A DNA stretch of 64,000 bases, from contig NC_072893.1 of the NCBI RefSeq assembly GCF_027943255.1, forward strand, positions 33,068,001-33,132,000, written 5' to 3'. Shown here in pieces: positions 57,301 to 63,773 of the stretch (positions are counted from its first letter, which is position 1; the number at the start of each line of letters is the position of its first letter). The stretch is from Anastrepha obliqua (Eukaryota > Arthropoda > Insecta > Diptera > Tephritidae). The notes under the pieces were generated by a model that saw only the letters and a list, made by a program, of their open reading frames with translations, had not been told where the DNA came from and did no database searches. The translations under genes and the position numbers were made by a program.

Positions 57301-59605
57301 AGAAGCTATAAAAAGGGATATCGAAGCGTATTTTAGCTCCAAGGACAAACTATTTTTTGAGCAGGGAATTAAAAATTTGTCTTAACGTTGGGAAGACATT
57401 GCAAATAATGAAGGAAAATATATTATTGACATAAATACTTTAAACATTCTTTCTTATTAAATTTGGAACCACCTTTAAAAAACGCACAAACTTATGGACT
57501 GACCTGATATATAAACAGATAGGCAATGCAGCACTTACAGCTCAAATAAAGATTTCAATCCCTCAAAACCATTTTCATTAGTAAAAAATTTATTCAAAAC
57601 CAAAATTTATGATTAATTTTGTGCCATCTTGTACAGTGTTGCAAAATAAATATGAATTATGAAGCTGACGATGGCCACCGCAAACAACCAAATAAATGGA
57701 TAGATAGTCTTCAAGTTTCATGAGATAATTATAATTAGAGTACGCCGTTGAAATATCTAAGATTTTGCTGTGAATTATAGCTCAGGCAACTTACTAGACA
57801 AGCCGAATATACATATGTATATAAATATGTATTTATATAGTATATGAACATTCACAGAGTCTGTACAACATTTGCTACCATCGAGCTGCTCGCCTACAAC
57901 GCAGTTAGCCATTCAGACCCACTCAGCGGACATCTCGCTTTTGTGCCGTCAATGCTTAATAAATTTAACAGCCTTAACGGAGTTGTGGGGGGCGCACGCA
58001 GCATACAAACATTTTAATTTACGACCGGCACCACCATTATTGCCGCAATTTTATTAATGGTCTTTTAAGGTTTATTGACCGGAATATGTCGTTTTTGCTG
58101 AACTAAATCACAAATCGAAGAACCAAATTTTTCCTATTTTTTCTGCGTTTTTTTTTTCTCTTAACATTTAGGATACTCAACTCACCCTTGTGCTCTCCTC
58201 CTCCTTGCGCGTCTGCTCCGCTATATAATTCACGCCATCCATGGCTTTGAGCAATTCGGGGCAGGCATGCCAACGATGCCGCAGACCGCTGCCTTCATTG
58301 CAACCTTCACTACCGCCCGTCAGACAACAATGCGGACCCTCCTCTCGTTGACACGCTGGCAGTATTTCACGCGGCAGGGTGCCACCAATCGCTCCTTGTC
58401 CACAGGCACCGGTCTCGGCATGTTGATACGGCTGCTCCGACGATTGGCAGGCGGCACCTGCACCCATACCCTGATGTATTTGAATGCCGCTGCAGCAGGA
58501 GTCTGCGAGCGTCGAAGCAGTCGCCACCGAGTTCACTGTGGTCGTTGACTTTATCACATTCGCATTGCTGCGACCCAGCAGATCGCACGTTGTGGTCGAT
58601 TGATGTTGCTGGTGGGGATGCAGTGGAGCTGGGACGGGCGAGAATTGTGCAGATGACGCTGACTGTTGGCGATACAAATGATGTGTGGAGGTGCTGGCTA
58701 CGCCAAAACCTATGCCGACACCCACGCCCACCGAATGCGTATGTACGTGATGCAGCGTTGAAGTGGACGCTGAGATGGCGCCGCTAGGCAGTTGTTGTTG
58801 GTGTTGCTGGTGCAGGCGTCCGAACTGTGAGGTGGATGGTCCGTCGAAGCCATTCGTCTGAACTGACGTGGAAGTCTTTTGTTGGCGGAATTTTGTTGGC
58901 GTTAGCGGATGATCGAGCAGTGAACCGCCAGTCTGCTGATATTGACTATGATGTTGTGCGTCGACGAGTGATGATGTGGTCGATGTCTGTTGATTCACAG
59001 TCGAGATATTGGAGGGGTAGAGTGTGGAAAACTGCCCAGCTGCTGAGGCGTTGCCGGTGGAAGAAAGACCCAGGCCACCAATCGTCGAGTCGTCCAGTAG
59101 ATTAAGACTCTGCACGCGATGTTGCAGATGTGGTGAGGTACTGCGCGACGTCGTCTTTGGGCTGTGATGCATTCTGAGAACGAGAATCGAATACGAAGAT
59201 ATATTAACGGATTAAGAAACTATAAAAAATATACAAAAATATATATGTAGGACATAGTAATACCTCGACAAGGCCGCTGGCGGTGGTACCGGTGGTATTT
59301 GGTCGCCCAACTCAAATCCATTGCAGGTGCGAACCATCAAGCGACGCGATGATTTGCTGCAAACAAAAAGTATGCACATGGATTAATTATTTACAACAAA
59401 TTGATTCAGTCGTTTAATTAAACATTTTATTATTTTTTCAGATGCATTTCCTACTCACATCATCTCACTAATGGGATACAGTGGTCGTCGCATGACCAGA
59501 AAGCGAGGCAGTTGATTGATGAACACCGTTCGCACCCAGGGCGCCATTGTGTGTGTCTGTGGCGAACGGAAATGTATATTGAGCACCACCACCGTGACAC
59601 ATATA
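39177..59605 (-). CDS. nAChRalpha3: Nicotinic acetylcholine receptor alpha-type subunit, C-terminal part (4 exons)
   Basis: The gene encodes a subunit of the pentameric acetylcholine-gated cation channel at insect synapses. Exons in coding order: 59459-59605, 59264-59356, 58186-59173, 39177-39377. All junctions are GT-AG and phases agree. The visible 475 residues begin inside TM3 ('[18 protein letters not shown]'), continue through a ~400-residue cytoplasmic loop and the pre-TM4 helix, then TM4 and a C-terminus ending KPVL. The [20 protein letters not shown] block and the long loop fit Drosophila alpha3 best; alpha4 and alpha1 have shorter loops. Signal peptide, Cys-loop, ligand site, TM1 and TM2 lie beyond the window. 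The last intron is 18,808 bp and full of transposons. Subunit class is near certain; the exact paralogue is less so. Confidence 0.85.
39663..40547 (-). mobile_element. Internally deleted mariner derivative, copy 2
   Basis: Bounded by TACCTATGAATGAG and, reversed, TACCTATGAAATAGAG. The minus strand reads the helix-turn-helix half almost intact ('[20 protein letters not shown]', '[20 protein letters not shown]', '[18 protein letters not shown]'). It then crosses the same junction as copy 1 (GCATGAACTGACAATGCGAC) into '[20 protein letters not shown]' and '[11 protein letters not shown]'. The first and second catalytic Asp blocks are missing. It is non-autonomous; more complete at both ends than copy 1. 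It lies near the 3' end of the large nAChR intron. Confidence 0.9.
40799..41004 (+). mobile_element. Mariner 5' end fragment
   Basis: Begins TATTGGGTTGCCAACTAAGT, a mariner-type terminal repeat. A ~170 bp leader follows and then the first 11 codons of a transposase, '[11 protein letters not shown]'. It is cut exactly where the next element begins. The rest of this mariner is not found on the other side. Confidence 0.7.
41005..41523 (+). mobile_element. Deleted ITm-superfamily element with TIRs
   Basis: About 519 bp with inverted ends: left GGTGGTTAAATTTTAAGGGC, right reverse complement GGTGGTTAAGTTTCAGGCTC. 41205-41345 encodes the block after the first catalytic Asp: '[20 protein letters not shown]', '[13 protein letters not shown]'. 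The frame then jumps to the C-terminal signature '[19 protein letters not shown]'. The second and third Asp are deleted, so it is non-autonomous. Same subfamily as the piece at 29508-29991. Confidence 0.85.
41530..41806 (-). pseudogene. LINE RT palm/thumb fragment
   Basis: Minus-strand frames give '[20 protein letters not shown]' and 'LFTRKYK', then '[20 protein letters not shown]' and '[14 protein letters not shown]'. This is the RT region after the YADD box in RNase H LINEs (GLxVNPxKTELVLFTRK... YLGxxLDxKLxWxxHI). Its downstream end abuts the ITm element at 41523; its other end abuts a SINE scrap (41809-41853). Confidence 0.78.
42093..42401 (+). repeat. tRNA-derived SINE, complete reference copy
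   Basis: tRNA-like head CCGCCGTAGCCGAATGGGTT contains an A-box-like TAGCCGAATGGGTTGG (42100-42115) and B box GGTTCGAATCT (42153-42163), the two internal RNA polymerase III promoter elements. The body (CGGCAGGCAATGGCAAACCT, CATTCGGAGTCGGCTTGAAA, AGGAGGAGGAGCTCGGCCAA) is shared with copies at 14848, 16661, 23779, 24051, 27153, 44585 and 45533. It ends in ATTATATATA. The A and B boxes are the best kept in the window. Confidence 0.92.
42402..42619. mobile_element. 218 bp MITE with 39 bp inverted ends
   Basis: The left end TACCTTCTGCTCAAATATGA and the right end (reverse complement TACCTTCTACTCAAATATGA) match over 39 bp with one mismatch. It sits in the TATATA tail of the preceding SINE, fitting a TA target. 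No ORF is present. It is probably mobilised by an ITm-superfamily transposase, inferred only from the TA target and size. Confidence 0.85.
42620..43270. other. Unassigned intron stretch
   Basis: Starts with the continuing TATACATATATATA of the SINE tail. No recognised element or exon; the ORFs on both strands lack known motifs. Confidence 0.4.
43271..43423 (-). CDS. Short ORF with an ankyrin-like motif
   Basis: A 50-codon minus-strand frame from ATG 43423 reads '[20 protein letters not shown]' followed by '[14 protein letters not shown]' and a stop. '[19 protein letters not shown]' resembles one ankyrin repeat (TPLHxAAxxGxxxxVxxLL). It may be a broken piece of a host gene or of an element. 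There is no initiation or splice support. Weak call. Confidence 0.3.
   Translation of the reverse strand: MSFSTSSKLKLPLLLQFSTNTPLKVAHCAASEGNPNMLQHLSDDRKYFKS
43695..43842 (-). mobile_element. Mariner helix-turn-helix fragment
   Basis: Minus-strand frame '[20 protein letters not shown]', then '[20 protein letters not shown]', corresponds to the GRPSTSTTDEKIxEVKKMVLxNRRITVREV block of 8652-type mariners. No termini or catalytic blocks are recognised. Confidence 0.6.
43985..44363 (+). pseudogene. RNase H LINE 3' end with CCTAA tail, copy 2
   Basis: Begins with RNase H '[20 protein letters not shown]' (first catalytic Asp) and '[20 protein letters not shown]' (Glu). It then jumps by deletion to the last LINE residues and the 3' UTR shared with 22545-22713. 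It ends AGGCTAACCTAACCTAACCT. The two other RNase H Asp blocks are deleted. Confidence 0.78.
44585..44712 (-). repeat. tRNA-derived SINE, partial minus copy
   Basis: Reverse complement of the 3' half: AATTGGCGCTTATACCCGTT, GGGTGTTTGGCCGAG, TGGCGTGCGTCTTGATGTTG, then CCTACTTCGAAATGCACTCC. The head is missing. Confidence 0.8.
44730..45510 (+). pseudogene. R1-clade LINE C-terminal half
   Basis: Pre-tail block '[20 protein letters not shown]' and '[20 protein letters not shown]' is the R1 signature (ALRVxxAYRTVSxxAxxVIAGxxPIDLLAxER). After a stop near 44925, an open frame 45010-45390 gives '[20 protein letters not shown]', the zinc knuckle '[20 protein letters not shown]' and the R1-type helical tail '[20 protein letters not shown]'. 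The 3' UTR-like part includes GCGCTACCACAACGCCTATG. It is not flanked by rDNA, so it is not an R1 in its usual site. Confidence 0.82.
45533..45640 (-). repeat. tRNA-derived SINE, partial minus copy
   Basis: Reverse complement of the head side: AGGTTTGCCATTGCCTGCTG, GATCGCTATTAAAAA, then TTTCGTGCATAGAGACTCG (decayed B box) and TTTTTCCGAATGATTG. The 3' half is lost. A further scrap with CCCATTCGGCTATGGCGACC lies at 46168-46186. Confidence 0.7.
45670..46145 (+). pseudogene. LINE C-terminal tail with 3' UTR
   Basis: Open frame 45699-46007 gives '[20 protein letters not shown]', the zinc knuckle '[19 protein letters not shown]' and '[20 protein letters not shown]', '[11 protein letters not shown]'. 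This is the terminal domain of a non-LTR element ORF2 of a type not seen elsewhere here. The 3' UTR ends AATAAATAAAGAATTACTAC with ACT repeats. It is truncated upstream. It has no damage in the visible frame, so it may be a younger insertion. Confidence 0.65.
46190..47705. other. AT-rich intron stretch
   Basis: No supported exon or element. 46960-47095 has a partial match (TTTTGAATAATTTTTTATTG, GACGTATGACACCATTTAC, TTTTGCGTCATCCTGCAC) to the dispersed repeat at 10.04 and 33.66 kb. The frame at 47183-47446 is low complexity. Confidence 0.45.
47709..48541 (+). pseudogene. RNase H LINE with all four RNase H acidic residues kept
   Basis: Open frame 47710-48221 holds a complete RNase H domain: '[20 protein letters not shown]' (Asp), '[20 protein letters not shown]' (Glu), '[18 protein letters not shown]' (Asp), '[20 protein letters not shown]' (Asp). 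After a frameshift near 48200 the tail appears in two frames, with the decayed [18 protein letters not shown] block and '[20 protein letters not shown]', '[15 protein letters not shown]'. RT is absent. It is the best RNase H domain in the window. Confidence 0.83.
48560..49139. other. Unassigned intron stretch
   Basis: Probably LINE 3' UTR at 48560-48680 (GGACCCACAGCGGTCTATGT), then AT-rich DNA including an ATTAATTAATTAATTTTAG run near 48850. No exon seen. Confidence 0.4.
49140..50110 (-). pseudogene. R1-clade LINE C-terminal half, minus copy
   Basis: In minus frames: '[20 protein letters not shown]', '[20 protein letters not shown]', '[20 protein letters not shown]' and '[19 protein letters not shown]', a clear R1-type post-RT block. 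Further on comes '[15 protein letters not shown]' for the GHGxFxxYLxRMG tail. Many stops and shifts are present. The stretch is more GC-rich than its AT-rich surroundings, as expected for an inserted element. No rDNA is visible next to it. A different subfamily from 44730-45510. Confidence 0.75.
50111..51850. other. Intron stretch without recognised element
   Basis: No exon with flanking splice sites and protein-like content found. 50630-50830 is richer in TGCTG and GATGATG motifs. A-rich runs occur near 51100-51140. A SINE scrap (AATGGCAAGCCTCCGAATGT) lies at 51853-51895. Confidence 0.4.
51900..53130 (-). pseudogene. I-like LINE: post-RT block, RNase H, tail
   Basis: On the minus strand: post-RT '[20 protein letters not shown]' and '[20 protein letters not shown]' (53123-52815). 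Next is a linker, then RNase H 'HTFIYTDGS', '[19 protein letters not shown]' and '[20 protein letters not shown]' (52354-52163). The tail '[16 protein letters not shown]' follows near 52000. The RLGH-type tail and RNase H order fit the I clade. A stop follows YTDGS. Separate from the other RNase H LINEs by its tail. Confidence 0.8.
53675..54330 (+). mobile_element. Mariner-like 5' half, truncated
   Basis: Leader, then '[20 protein letters not shown]' from 53764. After a frame change near 53935 it continues '[20 protein letters not shown]', '[20 protein letters not shown]' and the first catalytic block '[20 protein letters not shown]'. It ends soon after SRLAKLKI. The second and third Asp and the 3' end are missing. 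This family differs from the 8652 and 36666 types. Confidence 0.85.
54734..55092 (-). mobile_element. Mariner N-terminal fragment (another subfamily)
   Basis: Minus strand: '[20 protein letters not shown]', '[17 protein letters not shown]', then in another frame '[20 protein letters not shown]' and '[20 protein letters not shown]'. This is the paired helix-turn-helix DNA-binding half of an irritans-like mariner. The catalytic half is absent. Confidence 0.75.
55895..56235 (+). pseudogene. LINE tail fragment (RTE/CR1-like)
   Basis: Frame pieces: '[20 protein letters not shown]', '[20 protein letters not shown]', '[15 protein letters not shown]'. This matches the LINE tail pattern RLRWxGHVxRM...GxRxRGRPRKRW. 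The 3' end is GATGCTATGATGCTGATGAT, a short ATG-type repeat. 5' truncated. Confidence 0.65.
56308..57507 (+). mobile_element. Mariner, full length with ends, decayed ORF
   Basis: 1200 bp, flanked by TA. The ends match over about 31 bp with few differences, left TCAGGTCAGTTCATAAGTTC. The N-terminal half is broken into frames, with '[20 protein letters not shown]' as the second helix-turn-helix. From 56990 a long open frame gives '[20 protein letters not shown]', '[20 protein letters not shown]' (second Asp) and '[20 protein letters not shown]' (third Asp), with 34 residues between them: a DD34D mariner. The first Asp block reads 'ILTGDGSF'. One stop follows GIKNLS, before '[15 protein letters not shown]'. 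Confidence 0.92.
57508..58185 (-). other. 5' end of the large nAChR intron
   Basis: Contains a partial copy of the dispersed repeat (AATAAAGATTTCAATCCC, TTAATTTTGTGCCATCTTGT, 57545-57640). 57860-58060 is less AT-rich and free of recognised transposons, so it may be ordinary or constrained intron sequence. The donor is AGG|GTGAGT at 58186/58185. Confidence 0.5.
58186..59173 (-). CDS. nAChRalpha3: nAChR large cytoplasmic-loop exon
   Basis: 988 bp between an acceptor (CTCGTTCTCAG) and a donor (AGG|GTGAGTTG). It codes one split Arg plus 329 residues of the TM3-TM4 loop. The sequence is Ser/Thr/Gln/His-rich, with '[17 protein letters not shown]', '[13 protein letters not shown]' and '[11 protein letters not shown]' runs. 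It ends in the conserved amphipathic helix before TM4, '[20 protein letters not shown]'. The loop normally mediates trafficking and clustering. The frame is open throughout, unlike the surrounding elements. The Met at the second codon is internal, not a start. Confidence 0.92.
59264..59356 (-). CDS. nAChRalpha3: nAChR small loop exon
   Basis: 93 bp exon with acceptor TTTGTTTGCAG and donor GAG|GTATTA. It codes '[20 protein letters not shown]' followed by a Pro-rich [13 protein letters not shown](S)[10 protein letters not shown] directly after the MRRPLYP block is typical of insect alpha3/alpha4-type subunits. Flanking introns are 102 and 90 bp, and the phases fit both neighbours (Ile split after AT, Arg split after AG). 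Confidence 0.9.
59459..59605 (-). CDS. nAChRalpha3: nAChR exon: end of TM3 and start of loop
   Basis: Codes '[18 protein letters not shown]', the C-terminal half of TM3, then '[20 protein letters not shown]' and '[10 protein letters not shown]', ending AT|GTGAGT. The 5' edge is placed at CTATAG|TATATG because upstream residues stop resembling TM3; its pyrimidine tract is poor, so that boundary is tentative. The exact match of [11 protein letters not shown] and FLVMRRP to insect nAChR alpha subunits leaves little doubt about identity. Confidence 0.88.
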
Positions 59606-59839
59606 CTATAGTATGGTTCCCAGAGGATGACGTGCAAGGATTTTCGCGGTAATAGAATGGCAATCCATGGCGGTGTAGAACATTTTGTGGCAAATATCCG
59701 TGCGAGACCAACCAGTGTAGAGCCAAAGTGAGCAATGTTGCGTTCATAACGGCACACCGGAAAAGATAGCAAATTGCAGAAAATAGAAAAACCATTTATA
59801 TGAAAAAATTCGATTCACGTACATATGTTTGTGTGCATA

Positions 59840-59908
59840 CATAGAGAGAGAGAGAGAGAAAGAGCGAGAGCAAGAGGGAGAGGGAGAGAGGGAATGAGAA
59901 AGGGCGAC
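59840..59908. repeat. (GA)n microsatellite
   Basis: AGAGAGAGAGAGAGA, then an imperfect GAGAGCAAGAGGGAGAG run. It lies in the intron upstream of the TM3 exon. Minus-strand reading gives a meaningless Ser/Leu-rich ORF. Confidence 0.9.
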
Positions 59909-60352
59909 TTGTAAAAGATGTTCTACATATTTATAAATTACTTTGGGGAAATAGATGATGCAATGCACTTCAAGTGATTTTTTTTACTCTCTCGTATGTA
60001 TTAAAAACTCCTGCGTGGTGCTGGCATACAAACTTCCATTCACTGTTCAAAGCAAAGGTCGCACTGAAATATTCACGGAGATACTCGTATGTGGTAGTGT
60101 GGCCATGTGTGTGGGATTTCATGTAAAATGACCTTTTTCAATTGCATGCCAAAGCTGTGTAGAAGATATTCTACATACACTGCATGCATATAATAGTTTG
60201 CATTAGGGCGAGCCGTCTTTTTTGAGTTTTTATTCATTCATAGACTTTTTTAAATAAAATTAAAAAATTAAAGAATTGTGGTATATATAATACTTATATT
60301 AGCGGACTTGTTTGAGAAAACTGTATTTATTTATTTACTTATAACGAGGAAG

Positions 60353-61620
60353 GTTAGGTTAGGTTGAAGCGCATGTCCTGTGGGACACACTCAGGCTCAT
60401 AGCCCATTGTGATGCCGCGTAGGGAGCTTGTCCCTATCTCTCCTAAAACCAGTATGTGCTTTTCAAAAATTTTAAAATATCTCTGATTTCTGTAGAACTG
60501 AGATCTTCCAACTCATCAAAAAATTGTTCACCCAGAATAGTAAACCTGCGTCTGGATAGAGTTGGAAAGTGGCACAGTAGGTGCGATATTGTCTCTTCCT
60601 CGTCCTCATCTAGACAACTTCTACAGCAGTCATGTATTTGCACACCCATCCTTTGGGCGTGTCTACCTATTAGGCAATGCCCCGTTATGACTGAGATCAA
60701 TGTGCTAAGACTGTGTTTATTTTTGCTTAGCAGAGATTCTGTGCGTTTAGCATTTAGAGTGGGCTACAGTTGACGAGCGATTTAGCAGGTGCCTTCATTG
60801 CGCCATCTTTCGTTTGCTTTCTTTACAATTTCTTCAAGGATGAATAGCTTACATGTTTGTAAGGGTATCCCTATGGCATTATCTATGTACTTATCAGTCA
60901 ATTTAGCGCCGAGTCTCGCTAGTTCATCGGCTCTACAGTTATCCTCAACGTCGCGATGACCAGGAACCCATGTTACCTTTAGGTGAAATGACTCAGCCAT
61001 CTCGTTAAGAGATGTGCGGCATTTCATGGCTACCTTGGAGGTTGTCGACTGTGAGGGATTTCATCGCCGCTTGGCTATCAGTGAAAATGTAGATATCATT
61101 TTCGGATATCGCATCACACTATATCAGTGTCGCGGCTTTTATTATTGCCATCAGTTCAGCCTGAAAGACACTACAGTAGTCGGGGAGCCGAAAACTGAAG
61201 GAGACCCCCAGATGTTCGAAATATACACCTCCGCCCACCCTGCCCTCGAGCTTTGAGCCATCTGTGTATACATGGATGGACTCGCCCTATCTCACATCGT
61301 CCCGTTCCCACTCTTCCCTTGAGGGTAGGAGAGTTGTAAACGATGTTATGGCAAGTATAGGCGGGAGTGCATAGTTCACCAGTCCGGGAAGCCCCATAGG
61401 ACCAGCCAGGATTTTACCGTGACCATAATCCGTGTTTGACCACTTATTTAGAGTGTTCAGTCTTATTGCCGCGCTGCGAGCGTTATAATATATATTTCCT
61501 GCAGATCTACCGGAAGGAAGTTTAGTGTCGCATATAATGCTTTCGATGGTGTGGTTGACATGGCGTCGGTTATCAGAACCTAGTTTTTGAACTTTGTCAT
61601 ATTTTTTGATGTTCACACCC
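60353..61620 (-). pseudogene. RNase H LINE, well-kept C-terminal third
   Basis: Minus strand from 61616: linker 'RHVNHTIESIICDTKLPSGR' and 'HGKILAGPMGLPGLVNYALP', then a stop and RNase H 'ESIHVYTDGSKLEGRVGGGV' (Asp), 'CSVFQAELMAIIKAATLI' (Glu), a stop, 'DIYIFTDSQAAMKSL' (Asp), a frameshift, and 'LKVTWVPGHRDVEDNCRADE' (Asp). The tail 60700-60443 has 'VITGHCLIGRHAQRMGV', knuckle 'CCRSCLDEDEEETISHLLCH' and 'LKFLKSTYWF' before the stop. The 3' end on this strand is CAACCTAACCTAACC. Only two stops and about two shifts in 1.2 kb: relatively young. Confidence 0.87.
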
Positions 61621-62749
61621 TTCTGAAGGAATATAATGAGGAATAAAAATACATTTTTTTATACACGAAGAAAGGAGCACTGGCTGCCAGGGCCTTTGGC
61701 AGCGAGAAAACTTTAATCTAGGCGTAATTTTACTGTTAAATGCCCCACAGAAGGTTATTTAAGAAAAGAGGAAAATGTCACTTTTTACAACTACACTATC
61801 GAGCATAACTGAGTACATGATAATTTTTTTATACAACATTAAAGAAAAATAGAAAAAAAATTGAGTTCGATTTTTTGTGTTTTTTTGTTTTTTTTTTTAA
61901 TATTTGCCATGCTTTAACCAAGAGCATATAAACTTTTAACCGTGTACAAAATTTAGAAAAATTGGCCTTGGGTTGACCGCGTGTTGGCCTGTAATCTGAT
62001 TTTATCGAAAAGCTTGGTATTTTTTAACATAAAATTACATATAACATTTTCAAGTCAGAACTTCATTTGTGCTTTTGTCAGTGAGTGGAAAAATTCATCT
62101 TGCTCAAAAAATTGAATTAATTCGTGAAAATTTTTCTGATTGCGATGATTTATAATGATTTTTCAAGACAGGTGGATTATCGATACTAAAGTACATTCCT
62201 CAACTTACTTCGACTTTGGAGATGAAGCACCACACTTAGCCACTTAGAAACGCTGATATAATGAGTGCCAAAGTAACAGTCGATCCTTGCAGGATCGCAA
62301 ATGTACCACTAAAGAAACTTAAAATAATTAATTCTGAGTGGCACATAACCATTCGTTTACCACAAGTTTTCGGAGAAATTAAAAAAACAAATGGCCGACG
62401 ATGAATCGTTCTTCACTAAGACAATACGAACTCTCACGCAGCGGCTCATACAAGAGAGTTAATGAGCATTCAAAAGATCCAATTAATAAGTCATAAACAC
62501 TGCGTTGGCACTTAATAGTTTCTTTTTGTTCCTGAGCATAAAAAAATGCGAAGTCAACGTTTTGCAAATCCTAAGCAAGCTGTTGAGGTTTGTAAACAAC
62601 TAGTTTTGGAATTATCCACTTCTGAGTGAGAAAAGAACTTTGAAAATTGCATCAAGCGAGTGCAGAAATATATTGACATCCTATTGGAATATTTTGATAT
62701 GTCACAGTGAATATTAGTAAACACACACATTTTTTTTATTACAGTCAAA
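61621..62749. other. Unassigned intron stretch
   Basis: No exon or clear element. The part nearest 62749 is probably the leader and missing left end of the mariner that follows. T and A runs occupy 61780-61900. Confidence 0.4.
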
Positions 62750-63773
62750 ATGTCTAATTACGTTCCAACAAAACAGCATTTGCGGGGAGGCTTACTTTTG
62801 TTCTTCAATTTAAAGAAAAGTGCAACATAAGCACATCGTTTACTCTCAGAAGCTTATCCTGAATATGCTCCAGAGGCTAGAGTATGTCAGCAGCGGTTTG
62901 CACGATTTAAAAGTGGTGATTTTGACACAGAAGACAAAGAGCGATCAGGTCCATCAAAAAAGAATTAAGACGAAGAAGGCATTACTCGATCAGGATCCAT
63001 GTGAAACTCAAGAAGAACTTGGAAAAACATTGGAAGTCACTCAACAAGCCATTTTTAAACGTTTAAAAGCAGCCGGATACATTCACAAACAAGGAAATTG
63101 GGTGCCACACGAATTGATGCCGAGAGACGATTTTGCATGTGTGAAATGCTGCTTAATAGCCACAAAAAGAAATCGTTTTTGCATCGTATTGTCACTGGCG
63201 ATGAAAAGTGGATTCATTATGACAACCCAAAGAGTAAAAGATCATATGTGAAGCCAGGCCAACCAGCCAAATCGACACAAAAGCCGAATATTCATGGTTT
63301 GAAGGTAATGCTCTGTATTTGGTGGGATCAGAAGGGTGTGCTGTACTATGAGCTGTTAAAATCGGGCCAGACGATCACGGGAGAGCTATGCTATGCAACG
63401 ATTGATACGTTTGAAGCAAGCAATAGCCGAAAAACGGCCTGAATGGGCGATCAGACACGAGAAATTGATTTTCCATCATGACAATGCTCGGCCACATGTT
63501 GCAGTACCGGTCAAAAATTATTTGGAAAAAGCCGGATAGGAAATTCTACCTCACCCGCCTTATAGCACAGGCATAGCTCCTTCTAATTACTACTTGTTTC
63601 GGTCGATGCAGAATCACCTTTCTGGAATGCGGTTCACCAGTGTTGAAGGTATTAAAAAATGGCTTGATGACTTTCTCGGCGCAAAAGATGAGAAGTTTTT
63701 TTGGGATGGAATCCATAAATTGTCTGAAAGATGGGAAAAAGTGGCCGCTTCCAATGCACAATATTTTGAATAA
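62750..63773 (+). mobile_element. Mariner transposase, nearly full length, broken
   Basis: From 'MSNYVPTKQHLRGG' through helix-turn-helix blocks ('PCETQEELGKTLEVTQQAIF', '[20 protein letters not shown]') and the first catalytic block '[20 protein letters not shown]'. Then '[17 protein letters not shown]', '[20 protein letters not shown]' (second Asp) and 'HPPYSTGIAPSNYYLFRSMQ'. The spacing from the second Asp to the Asn of SNYY is 34 residues, so the third catalytic residue reads Asn instead of Asp. Frameshifts near 62940, 63120 and 63390 and a TAG at 63537 also disrupt it. It ends 'WEKVAASNAQYFE'. I could not place the termini. Confidence 0.9.

Noticed and set aside
58267..59105. Plus-strand ORFs opposite the receptor loop exon
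   Set aside because: They are shadows of the minus-strand coding exon and carry no motifs.
59606..59795. Upstream extension of the TM3 exon (open frame to Met 59772)
   Set aside because: Residues before ICVTVVVL do not resemble TM2/TM3 of any nAChR, and an AG acceptor lies at the point where similarity starts.
59744..59968. Ser/Leu repeat ORF
   Set aside because: Translation of the GA microsatellite.
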